Part shown: in pieces, positions 31,143 through 39,601 of the stretch
Numbering within the stretch: the first letter of the stretch is position 1
How the letters are laid out: every line of letters begins with the position of its first letter
NCBI RefSeq assembly: GCF_016745505.1
Contig: NZ_JAERUC010000182.1
Coordinates: 1 to 39,717, forward strand
Origin: Streptomyces silvae
GTDB lineage: Bacteria; Actinomycetota; Actinomycetes; Streptomycetales; Streptomycetaceae
DNA length: 39,717 bases
Direction: 5' to 3'
Program-made: the position numbers and the translations under genes
Notes under the pieces: model-generated
Databases searched by the model: none
Told to the model about the DNA's origin: nothing
What the model saw: only the letters and a program-made list of their open reading frames with translations

Positions 31143-32128
31143 CGGCAGCAGATCACCTCATGCCGCAGAACCCCGACGGCTGGCGGCTCTTCCGCGGGGA
31201 GGGACCGCCGCGCCAGGTGACAATGCCTCCCGCGCCGCCGTGGCGGCGGTTCGGAGGGCAGGACACGGCCGGGTCCGAGGCCGCCGCTCCAAGGGCGCCG
31301 CGCCCGTACCTGATCGGACCGACGCAGCGGGACATCGTGAACGCCGCCCTGCATCTGCGCAGGCCGCTGCTGGTCACCGGTCATCCGGGCACCGGCAAGT
31401 CGTCACTCGCCCATGCCGTGGCCCATGAGCTCTCGCTGGGCCCCGTACTGCGGTGGCCGGTCAACAGCCGGTCCACGCTCGCCGAGGCGCTGTACCAGTA
31501 CGACGCGGTGGGCAGGCTCCGCGAGACGAACCTCCGGCAGCACGCTGACGACGACGCCCCGGGCATCGGCTACTTCATCCGGCTCGGCCCGCTCGGCACG
31601 GCCCTGGTGGCGGACGGGCGCCCCCGCGTGCTGCTCGTGGACGAGCTCGACAAGGGGGATGTCGACCTGCCCAACGACCTGCTGACGGTGTTCGAGGAGG
31701 GCGAGTTCGAGATCCCCGAGCTCTCCCGGCTGCCTCCCGGTGAGGACGACGTCGAGGTCCACAGCTCGAGGGGCGGAGACACCGTGACCGTCCACCGGGG
31801 AGTGGTGCGCTGCCAGGAGTTCCCTGTCGTGGTCATCACGAGCAACGGTGAGCGGGAGTTCCCGCCCGCCTTCCTGCGGCGGTGTCTACGGCTGGACCTG
31901 CCCGACCCCGACGAGGAACGGCTGCGCGCCATCGTGGCCGCCCATCTGGGTGCGGACGCCCTACCGCGGGTGGACGATCTGGTACGGGCGTTCCTGGCCA
32001 GGCGGGCCCCGGGCGAGCTGGCCACGGACCAGTTGCTGAACGCGGCGTTCCTGCGGCTCGGCGGGGTCGATCTGGACGCCGAGGGGCTCCTGGAAGCGGT
32101 GCTGCACCGGCTGGGGGGTGCTCTGTAG
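31139..32128 (+). CDS. MoxR-family AAA+ ATPase
   Basis: The 329-residue protein has Walker A GHPGTGKS (81-88), Walker B VLLVDELDK with D168-E169, sensor-1 ITSNGERE (N236) and candidate arginine-finger FPPAFLRRCL (R247-R248). The insertion between Walker B and sensor 1 (about 180-225) fits the MoxR class. Its expected job is ATP-driven remodelling of the neighbouring VMAP protease or SAV_2336-type protein. The start is the ATG at 31139 overlapping the protease stop; the reading frame is open far upstream inside the protease gene but has no support there. It lies two bases before the GTG of the next gene. Confidence 0.93.
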   Translation: MTAADHLMPQNPDGWRLFRGEGPPRQVTMPPAPPWRRFGGQDTAGSEAAAPRAPRPYLIGPTQRDIVNAALHLRRPLLVTGHPGTGKSSLAHAVAHELSLGPVLRWPVNSRSTLAEALYQYDAVGRLRETNLRQHADDDAPGIGYFIRLGPLGTALVADGRPRVLLVDELDKGDVDLPNDLLTVFEEGEFEIPELSRLPPGEDDVEVHSSRGGDTVTVHRGVVRCQEFPVVVITSNGEREFPPAFLRRCLRLDLPDPDEERLRAIVAAHLGADALPRVDDLVRAFLARRAPGELATDQLLNAAFLRLGGVDLDAEGLLEAVLHRLGGAL

Positions 32129-32130
32129 CC

Positions 32131-35100
32131 GTGCCCGACCGTCTTCTCTCCCTGTTGCGTGACGTCGGATTCGACGTCACCGCCGAGGAGTTGGTCGACT
32201 GCCTGTGGCTGGCGGAACGGATGCCGGCCGACGCGCCGCTGGCGGTGGCCACCGGTCTCCTGGGCGGGGGCGCCCGCCCGCCGGACGCGGCGCGGGAGCC
32301 CGGCGTCCCTCCCGTGACCGCGTGGCCGGAGGAGGAACAGAGCACCGGCCGGCCGGATGCCCCGAGGGACGAGCCGGCGCGGGCCGGGCTGCACGCCTCC
32401 GTGGCCCCGGCGGCGGAAGCGCCCCAGGCGGAGGTGGCCGACACGGGCGTCATCGAGGACTGTGGCCGGGATGACGGGCCCGGAGTCCCGGAGCCGGAGC
32501 CCGGGCCGGCGGAGCCCGAGCCCGTGGAGGACCGGAGCGCCGCGCTGCCCGTGCGCATCCCGCATCCGCACGCGCTCGCCCTCCCGTTACGCACGGCTCG
32601 GGCGCTGCGGCCACTGAAGCAGTACCGCCCGCACCCGTCGGCCGAGGAGCTGGACGAGGCGGAGACCGCGGCGCGGATCGCGCACTCCGGGCTGCTCGAC
32701 GTGGTGACCCGCCCCGCCCGTGACCGCTGGCTGGACCTCACAGTCGTCGTCGACGACGGTGTCTCGATGCTCCTGTGGCAGCAGCTGTGCTCGGAGCTCA
32801 ACTCGCTGCTCGCGCACCTCGGAGCCTTCCGCCAGATCCGTACGTACGGACTGCGGCTGAGGCCCGGGCGGGCGCCGCGACTCAGTTCCCGCCCCTTCGT
32901 GCCGGACGCGCCGACGGTGTCCGCCGAGGTGCTCACCGACCCGTCGGGCCGGACCATGACGCTGGTGATTTCCGACGGGGCCGGGCCCGGGTGGCGTACC
33001 GGTTCCATGCGGGCCGTGCTGTCCCGCTGGGCGGCGCACGGCCCCACCGCGGTGATCCACACACTGCCGCCCCGCATGTGGCGGGGTTCCGGGCTGCCCA
33101 CACGCCGCTGGTCGGTCCAGGCGCCGGGGCCCGGGGCCGCCAACTCGACGTGGCGGGTGCGGGATCCGGTGCTGCCGGAGGCCCTCTCCTCGCTCGGCAC
33201 GGTCCCCGTCCCGGTCCTGACGCCGTCACCGCAGTCGTTCGCCGACTGGGCCCGGGTCATCGCGGCCGGCGGCTCCGGAGGCGTGCTCACCCTGTGGGAC
33301 GCGGGCACGGCGGAACGGCAGCGCCCGTCGGGGGGCCGGGCCCGTGCGCGCGGGGAGCAGCCGCCCCGGCGCGTCCGGCCCGACGCGGAGGTGCAGCGGT
33401 TCCGCCGGGCCGTGTCGCCGGAGGCCTACCGCCTGGCCGCCCATCTCGCGGCCGTCTCACCGCTGACGATCCCGGTGATGCGCCTCGTCGTCCACTCTCT
33501 TCCGCGCCCGGTCACCACGGCCCATCTGGCCGAGGTCTTCCTGAGCGGGATGCTGCGCCCGGCGGAGGCCGAGCACGGGCCCCCGGCCGCCGATGTCCTT
33601 CCCCAGCAGCGTGTCTTCGCGTTCACCACCCACTCCCGGGACATCCTTCTGGATGCAGTCCCCACCGCCGAGGTCCTCGCCTCCACCCGCCGGGTGTCCG
33701 AGCACATCGCGGAACTGGTGGGCCGTTCACCGGACTTTCCCGCCTGGCTGGACCGGCCCGACGGGACGAGCCGGCTGCCCGACGACAGCAGCGCCTTCGC
33801 CTGGCTGAGCCCGGCGCTGCAGGACCGGCTCGGACTGACCGGCCTGTCGGCGCAGGAGTGGACCGAACAGCCCACGCTGCCCCGGGAGATCAGGCTCAGC
33901 CCGCCGGGGAGCATCTACCCGCAGTTCCCCCTCGTGGGCTACTCGGCGGCAAACACCACCTGGTCCGCCGTGGAAGGCGGGTCCCTCGGCGGATACCGGC
34001 TCACCGGGCAGGCCAACCAGCCCGGCGGGCCGTCGCTGTTCTCCGGGTCCAAGGGCGGGGACCAAGCGGTGATCCGGGCCGCCTCGACGCACCCCCGCAG
34101 CGTGGCCGAAGTCCGCCGTGAGGCCCTCGCCCTCGCCCGGTTCGACCACCCCTGCCTCCCGTCGCTCCTCGACGCCGACTTCGGCGCCGGTACCCCCTGG
34201 GCCGCCACCACCGGCGCCCTCAACCGGCTGGGGCAGGGAGCCCCGGCGCTGCGGGGAGTCGCACAGGCGCTGCGGGTGTACGAGAGCTTCGGCACTGACC
34301 TGATCCTGGTCCTCGGCCAGCGGCTCGCCTCGGCCCTCGACCACAGCCACCACGCGGGGGTCGTGCACGGCCATCTGTCGGCGGACCGCGTCCTGCTCAC
34401 GCTCGACGGGCCGCTGCTCGTCGGCTGGCACCGCTCCGAGATCGCCGCCCCGGGTGGCGCCCCCGCGACCGGCCGCCCGGCCGGGGACGTACGCGCGCTC
34501 GCCGCCCTGCTCGGCTTTCTCGGAGCCCGTACGGACTGGCACCCGTCCGGCACACGGCGGTTCGCGCCCCTGCTGACCGACGGCGACGACGCGCCCGAGG
34601 TGGGTCACGAGCTCGCCGAGGAGATCTCCGACCCGTCCCTGGCCGCCCTCCTCCGCCCGTTCCTGACGCTCCCCACGCACCACCGGGCGATGACGGCGGA
34701 GGACATGCTGGCCGCTTTCCGCGACCGTGTCCCCCGGGACGCGTTCCTCCAGCCGTTCTCCTGGTGGCTCCCCGCGAGTTCGAGGGCCGTCATCGACGAC
34801 GCCCGGGTCGACCTGTCCTCCAGAGCGGCGCCGGATCCGCATATCCTGCTCCCGGCACAGCTGCCGCCCGGCGCCGAGATCCCGGTCCCGGGCGGGGAGG
34901 CCACCGCGGGCGACCGGCAGCACGAGACGCATGAGCCGGGCCGCCGTGGCCGGCAGCTCACGAAGTGGTTCCGCCTGCCGGGCCGCCCCGAGCAGGTCTC
35001 GCGCCGTGTCCTGCGCCGCCGGACCAAGCCGGGCGAGGAGACCGTCATCCGGCCGCTCGACGACAGGCCGGATCGCTCGGGCCGTCTCGCCGTTGTGTGC

Positions 35101-35847
35101 GGCGCGGGCACAGGCTCCGGACGGTCGACCGTGGCCGTGCAGCTCGCCTCCGCTCTCGCCGCTGAGACCCCCGCGTCCCGGCGGCCCCCTGTGCTGATGC
35201 TGCCGTTCGACCCCGCGGCACACGTGATCGGGTACCGCATGGTGGCCGACGAGGGCGCCGCGTACCGGCGCGGCCTCCCCGGCTACCGGGTGTCCGCGAC
35301 GCTCTCCCCCGCCGATCTCCGGCTCTCGCCCACCGGGGTCTGGGTGACGCTCAAGGACTCCAACCGCGCGGACTTCGTCCACCAGCACGCTCCGGCCGGA
35401 CAGCCCCCGCCCCCGGTGCGTGAACACCGGGACGTCCTCGCCCGCATGCGCAGGATGGGCACTCTCGTGGTCGACTTCACCGGCGGCTTCGCACCGCCCG
35501 GGCCGTCGCTGCGCGGCACCTTCGGCGAGGTCGACCGTCTCGTGGTCACCTGCTCCGACGACCCGGAGCAGGTGTCCGGGACCGCAGGCCAGCTGGACTG
35601 GCTGGCCAGGCACCGCCACGCCTCGCTCGTGTCCGACGCTCTCCTGGTCCTGTCCGACCTCACGGGGACCGCCGCCGGCCTGGCCGGACTCGACGAAGCG
35701 GAGCGGCAGTTGGGGCCCCTCGTTCGGAACGTGGTGCGCGTCCCGCACGACGCGGCCCTGCGGGACGACGGCCTGGTCGACCACTCCGCGCTCGGGCCCC
35801 TCACGAAGGAGGCATTCAGAAGGGCCGCCCGGGACCTCTTCAGCTGA
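32131..35847 (+). CDS. SAV_2336-type multidomain protein: vWA-like, pseudokinase and degenerate P-loop domains
   Basis: The protein has 1238 residues from the GTG at 32131. A leucine-rich helical N-terminus (1-45) is followed by an acidic Pro-rich linker (to about 140). The SAV_2336 N-terminal vWA-like domain (about 150-420) has LDLTVVVDDGVSMLLWQQL with a MIDAS-like D208-D209-x-x-S212, and TMTLVISDGAG. A helical region (430-600) follows. A protein-kinase-like fold (about 620-880) has HGHLSADRVLL (746 onward) where HRDLxxxNVLL is expected, and no DFG, hence a pseudokinase. The C-terminus (980-1238) is a P-loop domain with GAGTGSGRST (991-1000), R998 replacing the Walker lysine, and VVDFTGGF as a possible Walker B. 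It is probably the sensor/scaffold of the system. Confidence 0.87.
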   Translation: MPDRLLSLLRDVGFDVTAEELVDCLWLAERMPADAPLAVATGLLGGGARPPDAAREPGVPPVTAWPEEEQSTGRPDAPRDEPARAGLHASVAPAAEAPQAEVADTGVIEDCGRDDGPGVPEPEPGPAEPEPVEDRSAALPVRIPHPHALALPLRTARALRPLKQYRPHPSAEELDEAETAARIAHSGLLDVVTRPARDRWLDLTVVVDDGVSMLLWQQLCSELNSLLAHLGAFRQIRTYGLRLRPGRAPRLSSRPFVPDAPTVSAEVLTDPSGRTMTLVISDGAGPGWRTGSMRAVLSRWAAHGPTAVIHTLPPRMWRGSGLPTRRWSVQAPGPGAANSTWRVRDPVLPEALSSLGTVPVPVLTPSPQSFADWARVIAAGGSGGVLTLWDAGTAERQRPSGGRARARGEQPPRRVRPDAEVQRFRRAVSPEAYRLAAHLAAVSPLTIPVMRLVVHSLPRPVTTAHLAEVFLSGMLRPAEAEHGPPAADVLPQQRVFAFTTHSRDILLDAVPTAEVLASTRRVSEHIAELVGRSPDFPAWLDRPDGTSRLPDDSSAFAWLSPALQDRLGLTGLSAQEWTEQPTLPREIRLSPPGSIYPQFPLVGYSAANTTWSAVEGGSLGGYRLTGQANQPGGPSLFSGSKGGDQAVIRAASTHPRSVAEVRREALALARFDHPCLPSLLDADFGAGTPWAATTGALNRLGQGAPALRGVAQALRVYESFGTDLILVLGQRLASALDHSHHAGVVHGHLSADRVLLTLDGPLLVGWHRSEIAAPGGAPATGRPAGDVRALAALLGFLGARTDWHPSGTRRFAPLLTDGDDAPEVGHELAEEISDPSLAALLRPFLTLPTHHRAMTAEDMLAAFRDRVPRDAFLQPFSWWLPASSRAVIDDARVDLSSRAAPDPHILLPAQLPPGAEIPVPGGEATAGDRQHETHEPGRRGRQLTKWFRLPGRPEQVSRRVLRRRTKPGEETVIRPLDDRPDRSGRLAVVCGAGTGSGRSTVAVQLASALAAETPASRRPPVLMLPFDPAAHVIGYRMVADEGAAYRRGLPGYRVSATLSPADLRLSPTGVWVTLKDSNRADFVHQHAPAGQPPPPVREHRDVLARMRRMGTLVVDFTGGFAPPGPSLRGTFGEVDRLVVTCSDDPEQVSGTAGQLDWLARHRHASLVSDALLVLSDLTGTAAGLAGLDEAERQLGPLVRNVVRVPHDAALRDDGLVDHSALGPLTKEAFRRAARDLFS

Positions 35848-35891
35848 ATCCGTGCCCTCCACCGCGCGGTCCGCAGTAGCTCCTATCCGCA

Positions 35892-35948
35892 CCGAAAGTT
35901 TTCGAACGTTTCGGAGCGTTGACCGAAATTTGTCGGAGCGGCTAGCCT
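35892..35948 (+). promoter_or_regulatory. Promoter and CCGAAA/TTTCGG operator cluster of the SGNH hydrolase gene
   Basis: TTGACC (35919-35924) and TAGCCT (35943-35948), with 18 bases between, make a good housekeeping-type Streptomyces promoter. Around the -35 are CCGAAA (35892-35897), TTTCGG (35909-35914) and CCGAAA (35923-35928), two in inverted and two in direct relation. This resembles operators of LacI-type carbohydrate repressors. The regulator is not in the window. Confidence 0.6.
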
Positions 35949-36038
35949 GCCGCTCGAATCCCCGGACACCGGTCAAGTCGCTCTCGCTGTCCGTGGGTTC
36001 GCCCTGCTTCCCCCCACCCAGCCAGAGGGAGCACCACC

Positions 36039-37379
36039 GTGATCCGAAGATCACCGATGCTCGGCCTGTTCGCCGCCGCCGCGCTCACCGCCGCCGTCGT
36101 CACCCCCGCACTCGGCGCCGGGGACGGCCGTGGTCCGGGCAGCTCACCGGCGCCCGGGGAGCGCAACGCCCGCTGGGTGGGCACCTGGACGTCCATGCCG
36201 CAGCTGACGGAGCCGGCCAACATGCCACCGGCGCCCTTCACCGAGGACGGCGCGGTCCTGACGGACGCCACCCTCCGTCAGACGGTCCGTGTGTCGGCGG
36301 GCGGTGAGCACATCCGGCTCCGCTTCTCGAATGCTTTCGGTGGCGCCGTACTGCCGATCACCAAGGTGTCCGTGGCCCTGCCGCTCGACGGCAGGGCCGG
36401 GGCCAGCGCGGTGAAGGCGGGGACTTCGCGGCCCGTGACCTTCCAGGGCCGCTCCTCGGTGTCGGTCCCGGTGGGCGCCCAGGCGGTCTCCGACCCGCTG
36501 GACTTCCCGCTCGCGCCGGGCTCCGACCTCACGGCGACGGTGTACCTGGCGACCGGCCAGGCCTCCACCTCCATCACCTCGCACCCCGGCTCCCGTACGA
36601 CGTCCTACCTGCGGTCCGGGGACCATGTGACCGACACGGACCTGCCCGGGGCGACACCCACCGACCACTGGTACTTCCTCAGCGGCGTCGAGGTCTGGTC
36701 CAGGAGCACCACCTCGGCGGCCGTCGTGCTCGGCGACTCGCTCACCGACGGCCGGGGCTCCACCACCAACGCGAACGACCGCTGGCCCGATCTGCTGCAG
36801 AAGCGGCTGCGGGCCGGGGCCGCCACGTCGAAGGCCGCCGTCGTCAACCAGGCGGCCGGCGGGAACCGGCTCCTGAACGACGGCCTGGGCCCCAACGGCC
36901 TGGCCCGGCTCGACCGTGACGTCCTGGCGCAGAGCGGCGTGGACTGGCTGCTCGTCTTCGAGGGCATCAACGACATCGGCACGGCCGAGGCCACCCCGGC
37001 CGCCCAGAAGCAGGTCGCGGCCGACGTCATCGCCGCGTACGAGCAGATCATCACCCGGGCCCACACCCAGGGCATCCGCGTGTACGGGGCCACCCTCACC
37101 CCGATGGGCGGCAACACGGACTACGACGATCCGGACGGACACCGCGAGCAGGCCCGGCAGACCGTCAACACCTGGATCCGTACGAGCGGGCGCTTCGACA
37201 GCGTGATCGACTTCGACCGGACCGTCCGCGACCCGCAGGCGCCCCGGCAGCTCCGGGCCGCGCTCGACACCGGCGACCACCTCCACCTCAACCCCTCCGG
37301 CTACCGGGCGATGGCCGACGCCGTCCCCACCCGGCTGTTCCGCCAGGCCCCGCTGCCCCGGGGCTTCGGCTACCGGTGA
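36039..37379 (+). CDS. Secreted SGNH/GDSL-family hydrolase
   Basis: The 446-residue protein has a signal peptide at about 1-27 (MIRRSPMLGLFAAAALTAAV, cut near ALGA). Residues 45-225 form a beta-rich N-terminal domain (ARWVGTWTSMPQLTEPANMP, EHIRLRFSNAFGG). The SGNH catalytic domain runs from about 226, with block I VVLGDSLTDG (S234), block II QAAGGNRL (G275), block III FEGINDIG (N311) and block V DHLHLNPSGY (D413, H416). It should hydrolyse ester bonds outside the cell; the split domain arrangement recalls Streptomyces acyl-hydrolases active on plant or lipid esters. The start is the GTG at 36039 with GAGGGAG. The upstream operator cluster suggests carbohydrate control. Confidence 0.93.
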   Translation: MIRRSPMLGLFAAAALTAAVVTPALGAGDGRGPGSSPAPGERNARWVGTWTSMPQLTEPANMPPAPFTEDGAVLTDATLRQTVRVSAGGEHIRLRFSNAFGGAVLPITKVSVALPLDGRAGASAVKAGTSRPVTFQGRSSVSVPVGAQAVSDPLDFPLAPGSDLTATVYLATGQASTSITSHPGSRTTSYLRSGDHVTDTDLPGATPTDHWYFLSGVEVWSRSTTSAAVVLGDSLTDGRGSTTNANDRWPDLLQKRLRAGAATSKAAVVNQAAGGNRLLNDGLGPNGLARLDRDVLAQSGVDWLLVFEGINDIGTAEATPAAQKQVAADVIAAYEQIITRAHTQGIRVYGATLTPMGGNTDYDDPDGHREQARQTVNTWIRTSGRFDSVIDFDRTVRDPQAPRQLRAALDTGDHLHLNPSGYRAMADAVPTRLFRQAPLPRGFGYR

Positions 37380-37415
37380 CGGCGGTGACTGTGAGCCTCA
37401 ACTGACGTCCGTCCA

Positions 37416-37451
37416 GGGCCCGCCGGGATGACACGGTCACCCGGCGGGCCC
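37416..37451 (+). terminator. Terminator hairpin after the SGNH hydrolase gene
   Basis: GGGCCCGCCGGG (37416-37427) pairs perfectly with CCCGGCGGGCCC (37440-37451) around a 12-base loop. It begins 37 bases after the stop. Confidence 0.85.
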
Positions 37452-37530
37452 GTATCGGGCACGGGTCGGTACGGTCACGGATCGGCCTCTCGCCCGGCCA
37501 CGCCCCCCGCCTCCGTACAGGCTGTGCCGC

Positions 37531-38049
37531 ATGGACAGGACACCGGACGGGGGCCGTGCGGTCATGGGAGCGGTCGGCACCTGCCTCTTCAGGAGCTGCA
37601 TCGGGGTTCTCGGCGTGTGCCTGGTGCTCGTCACGGCCTTCTGGATCTGGGCGGCCACGGCGCCCGGCCGTAACGAGGACAAGGCCCGCGCCGACATGCG
37701 TGCGGCTGCCGACGTGCACAAGGAGCGGCTCGCCCGGGCGGCGGCGGACGGCCGGCTGACGGACGCCGAGCTCGCCGCGGAATTCCCCCGGGGCGGCCCG
37801 TCGAGGGGGCTGCTCGCCGTCGAGCGGAAGGCGGATTCCGTCCGTCTCACGGTCGGCGTCACGGGCACGGGCCCGGGTTTCCTGCTCGCCTCCGCGACAT
37901 ACGTGGACGGGTGTTACGTCTTCGACGTCACTCCGGAGCGCGGCGGCGGGGCTCGCGTCACCGCCCGGGAATCGTCCGCCCGAACGTGCGTGGGCCTCAC
38001 CCGGGTGGCCCTCCCCACGCCGACCGCCACACCGTCCGCGGAGCGGTGA
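37531..38049 (+). CDS. Single-helix membrane protein of unknown function
   Basis: The 172-residue protein has a membrane helix at about 22-43 (SCIGVLGVCLVLVTAFWIWA), then a charged helical stalk (NEDKARADMRAAADVHKERL, TDAELAAEFPRGG) and a strand-rich outer domain with two cysteines (VDGCYVFDVTP and ARTCVGLTRV) that may pair. It ends in a Pro/Thr tail. ATGs at 37531 and 37564 are possible, neither with a strong ribosome site. The domain after the helix resembles several Streptomyces small exported proteins but I cannot name it. Confidence 0.68.
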   Translation: MDRTPDGGRAVMGAVGTCLFRSCIGVLGVCLVLVTAFWIWAATAPGRNEDKARADMRAAADVHKERLARAAADGRLTDAELAAEFPRGGPSRGLLAVERKADSVRLTVGVTGTGPGFLLASATYVDGCYVFDVTPERGGGARVTARESSARTCVGLTRVALPTPTATPSAER

Positions 38050-38067
38050 ACCCGGGTCGCACGCCCC

Positions 38068-38451
38068 TCAACCGTGCCCGTCGATCCCGTCGCGTCCGTC
38101 GCGCCCGTCGAGCCTGCTGACGACCCGTCGCAGCTCCCGGGCCGCGCGCGGCGACAGAGCCCGCATCACGGTGCCGAGAAGCTCCCGCGCCTCCAGCGGA
38201 TCGCCGCAGCAGTCCCAGTGGGTGCCGCCCAGTTCGTCCTCGCGCCACAGCACGCGCAGCGGCTGCCGCATGTGCGCCTTCCAGGTCCGCACGGCGGCGC
38301 TGACCTCGCCGGGCGAGAGGTAGTTACGGCTCAGCTCCAGGCGGGCGATCTCGGCGAGTGTGCGCGCGGACAGGCCGTCGACGACGGTGTTCGCGCCGGA
38401 CGGCCGGCGAAGAAGCGCGCGGCGTCGGTGCCCTGGCCGGTTACGCGGCAT
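38068..38451 (-). CDS. Small protein of unknown function with a DGRDG-repeat tail
   Basis: This is a 127-residue protein. The N-terminus is basic (MPRNRPGHRRRALLRRPSGA). The central helical part includes ARTLAEIARLELSRNYLSPG, LRVLWREDELGGTHWDCCGD and ALSPRAARELRRVVSRL. It ends in a charged repeat DGRDGRDGIDGHG, encoded by short CGTCG-rich direct repeats at 38070-38115. There is no membrane helix. It converges on the gene at 37531-38049 with 18 bases between stops. Function unknown. Confidence 0.68.
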   Translation of the reverse strand: MPRNRPGHRRRALLRRPSGANTVVDGLSARTLAEIARLELSRNYLSPGEVSAAVRTWKAHMRQPLRVLWREDELGGTHWDCCGDPLEARELLGTVMRALSPRAARELRRVVSRLDGRDGRDGIDGHG

Positions 38452-38628
38452 GGACCTTTCGGTTCGTCGTCATGCCGCCCATGCTGCCAGGCGCGCGCAC
38501 AGGGTGTCCCGTCATTTCCGGTGCCCCGGCTCAGGCCCGGAGAGCTCCGATTACTTTCCGGGCGCCCGGCCAGGAGGACCGGGCCGTGTCCGCGGGCCCG
38601 GAGGCGTAACTGCTGAGAGCCTGCTGCC

Positions 38629-39591
38629 ATGGCCTCTCTGCCCCGGTACGCCCCCATGCTCGCCACCCCCGGCCGCCTGCCGCCGCCCGCGACCGACGAG
38701 CAGTGGGCGTACGAGGTGAAGCAGGACGGGCAGCGCGCCCTCGCCTACCTGCCGGGGGACGGCTCACTCCAGCTACTCGCCAGGTCCGGGGCCGACATCA
38801 CCCCGGCGTATCCGGACCTGGCGGGGCTCGGCACCGCGCTCGACGGCGTACCGGCGGTGCTGGACGGCGAGATCGTCGCGCTGGACGAGCAGGGGCGCAG
38901 CGACTTCGAGCGGCTCCAGTCACGGATGGGGCTCTCCGGGTCTCCCGGGAAGGCGGCCCGCATGGCGCAGCGGACACCGGCGCACCTGGTGCTCTTCGAC
39001 GCGTTGTTCCTGCGCAGCCGGAGCCTCGTGACGCTGCCCTACGCCGAGCGCCGCGCCGCCCTGGAGGAGCTCGGGCTGAACGGGCCACGCTGGTCGACGC
39101 CCGCGGTGGTCGTGGGCCACGGCGAGGAGGCCCTGGCCATGACGCGGGAGGCCGGTCTGGAGGGCCTGATCGCGAAGAGGCTGAACTCGGTGTACGAGCC
39201 CGGGGTCCGCGCCCGTACGTGGATCAAGATCCGCCACACCCGCACGGTGGACGTGATCGTCGGCGGCTGGGTGCCCGGACGCGGGCGGCTGGGCGGCCTC
39301 CCCGGGGCGCTGCTGGTCGGCGAGCGGCACCCGGGAGGCGGCCTGCGGTACGCGGGCAGCGTCGGTACGGGCTGGAGCGACGCCGAGCGGACCCGGCTGG
39401 CCGAGCTGCTCGGCGTCGCCGCGGTCGACACCTGCCCCTTCGACGAGACGCCCCCGGTCGCGGGCGCCCACTGGGTGCTGCCGCGGCTGGTCGGCGAGGT
39501 GCGGTACTCGACGCGCACCAAGGCGGGACGGCTGCGTCACCCCTCCTGGCACCGGCTGCGTCCGGACCTGGCGCCGGACGACCTGGGGTAG
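38629..39591 (+). CDS. Stand-alone ATP-dependent DNA ligase (LigC/LigD ligase-domain type)
   Basis: The 320-residue protein has nucleotidyltransferase motif I YEVKQDGQRA with the AMP-accepting K31, motif III AVLDGEIVAL (E81), motif IV EGLIAKRL (E178, K183) and motif V TWIKIRHTR (K200). An OB-fold domain follows (about 205-310), with VDVIVGGWVPGRGRLGGLPG and RHPSWHRLRPD at the end. It seals nicks with ATP, unlike the main NAD-dependent ligase. Length excludes the polymerase and nuclease domains of full LigD. Partners of end joining (Ku, LigD polymerase) are not in this window. The start is the ATG at 38629 with only a weak ribosome site. Confidence 0.92.
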   Translation: MASLPRYAPMLATPGRLPPPATDEQWAYEVKQDGQRALAYLPGDGSLQLLARSGADITPAYPDLAGLGTALDGVPAVLDGEIVALDEQGRSDFERLQSRMGLSGSPGKAARMAQRTPAHLVLFDALFLRSRSLVTLPYAERRAALEELGLNGPRWSTPAVVVGHGEEALAMTREAGLEGLIAKRLNSVYEPGVRARTWIKIRHTRTVDVIVGGWVPGRGRLGGLPGALLVGERHPGGGLRYAGSVGTGWSDAERTRLAELLGVAAVDTCPFDETPPVAGAHWVLPRLVGEVRYSTRTKAGRLRHPSWHRLRPDLAPDDLG

Positions 39592-39601
39592 CGGTGCTCA
39601 G

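Noticed and set aside
31882..32130. N-terminal extension of the SAV_2336-type protein into the MoxR gene
   Set aside because: It is out-of-frame MoxR sequence. The GTG at 32131 begins the conserved leucine-rich N-terminus.
33727..36054. Minus-strand frame of 775 codons opposite the SAV_2336-type gene
   Set aside because: The same GC-driven antisense effect. It would also cover the SGNH hydrolase promoter.
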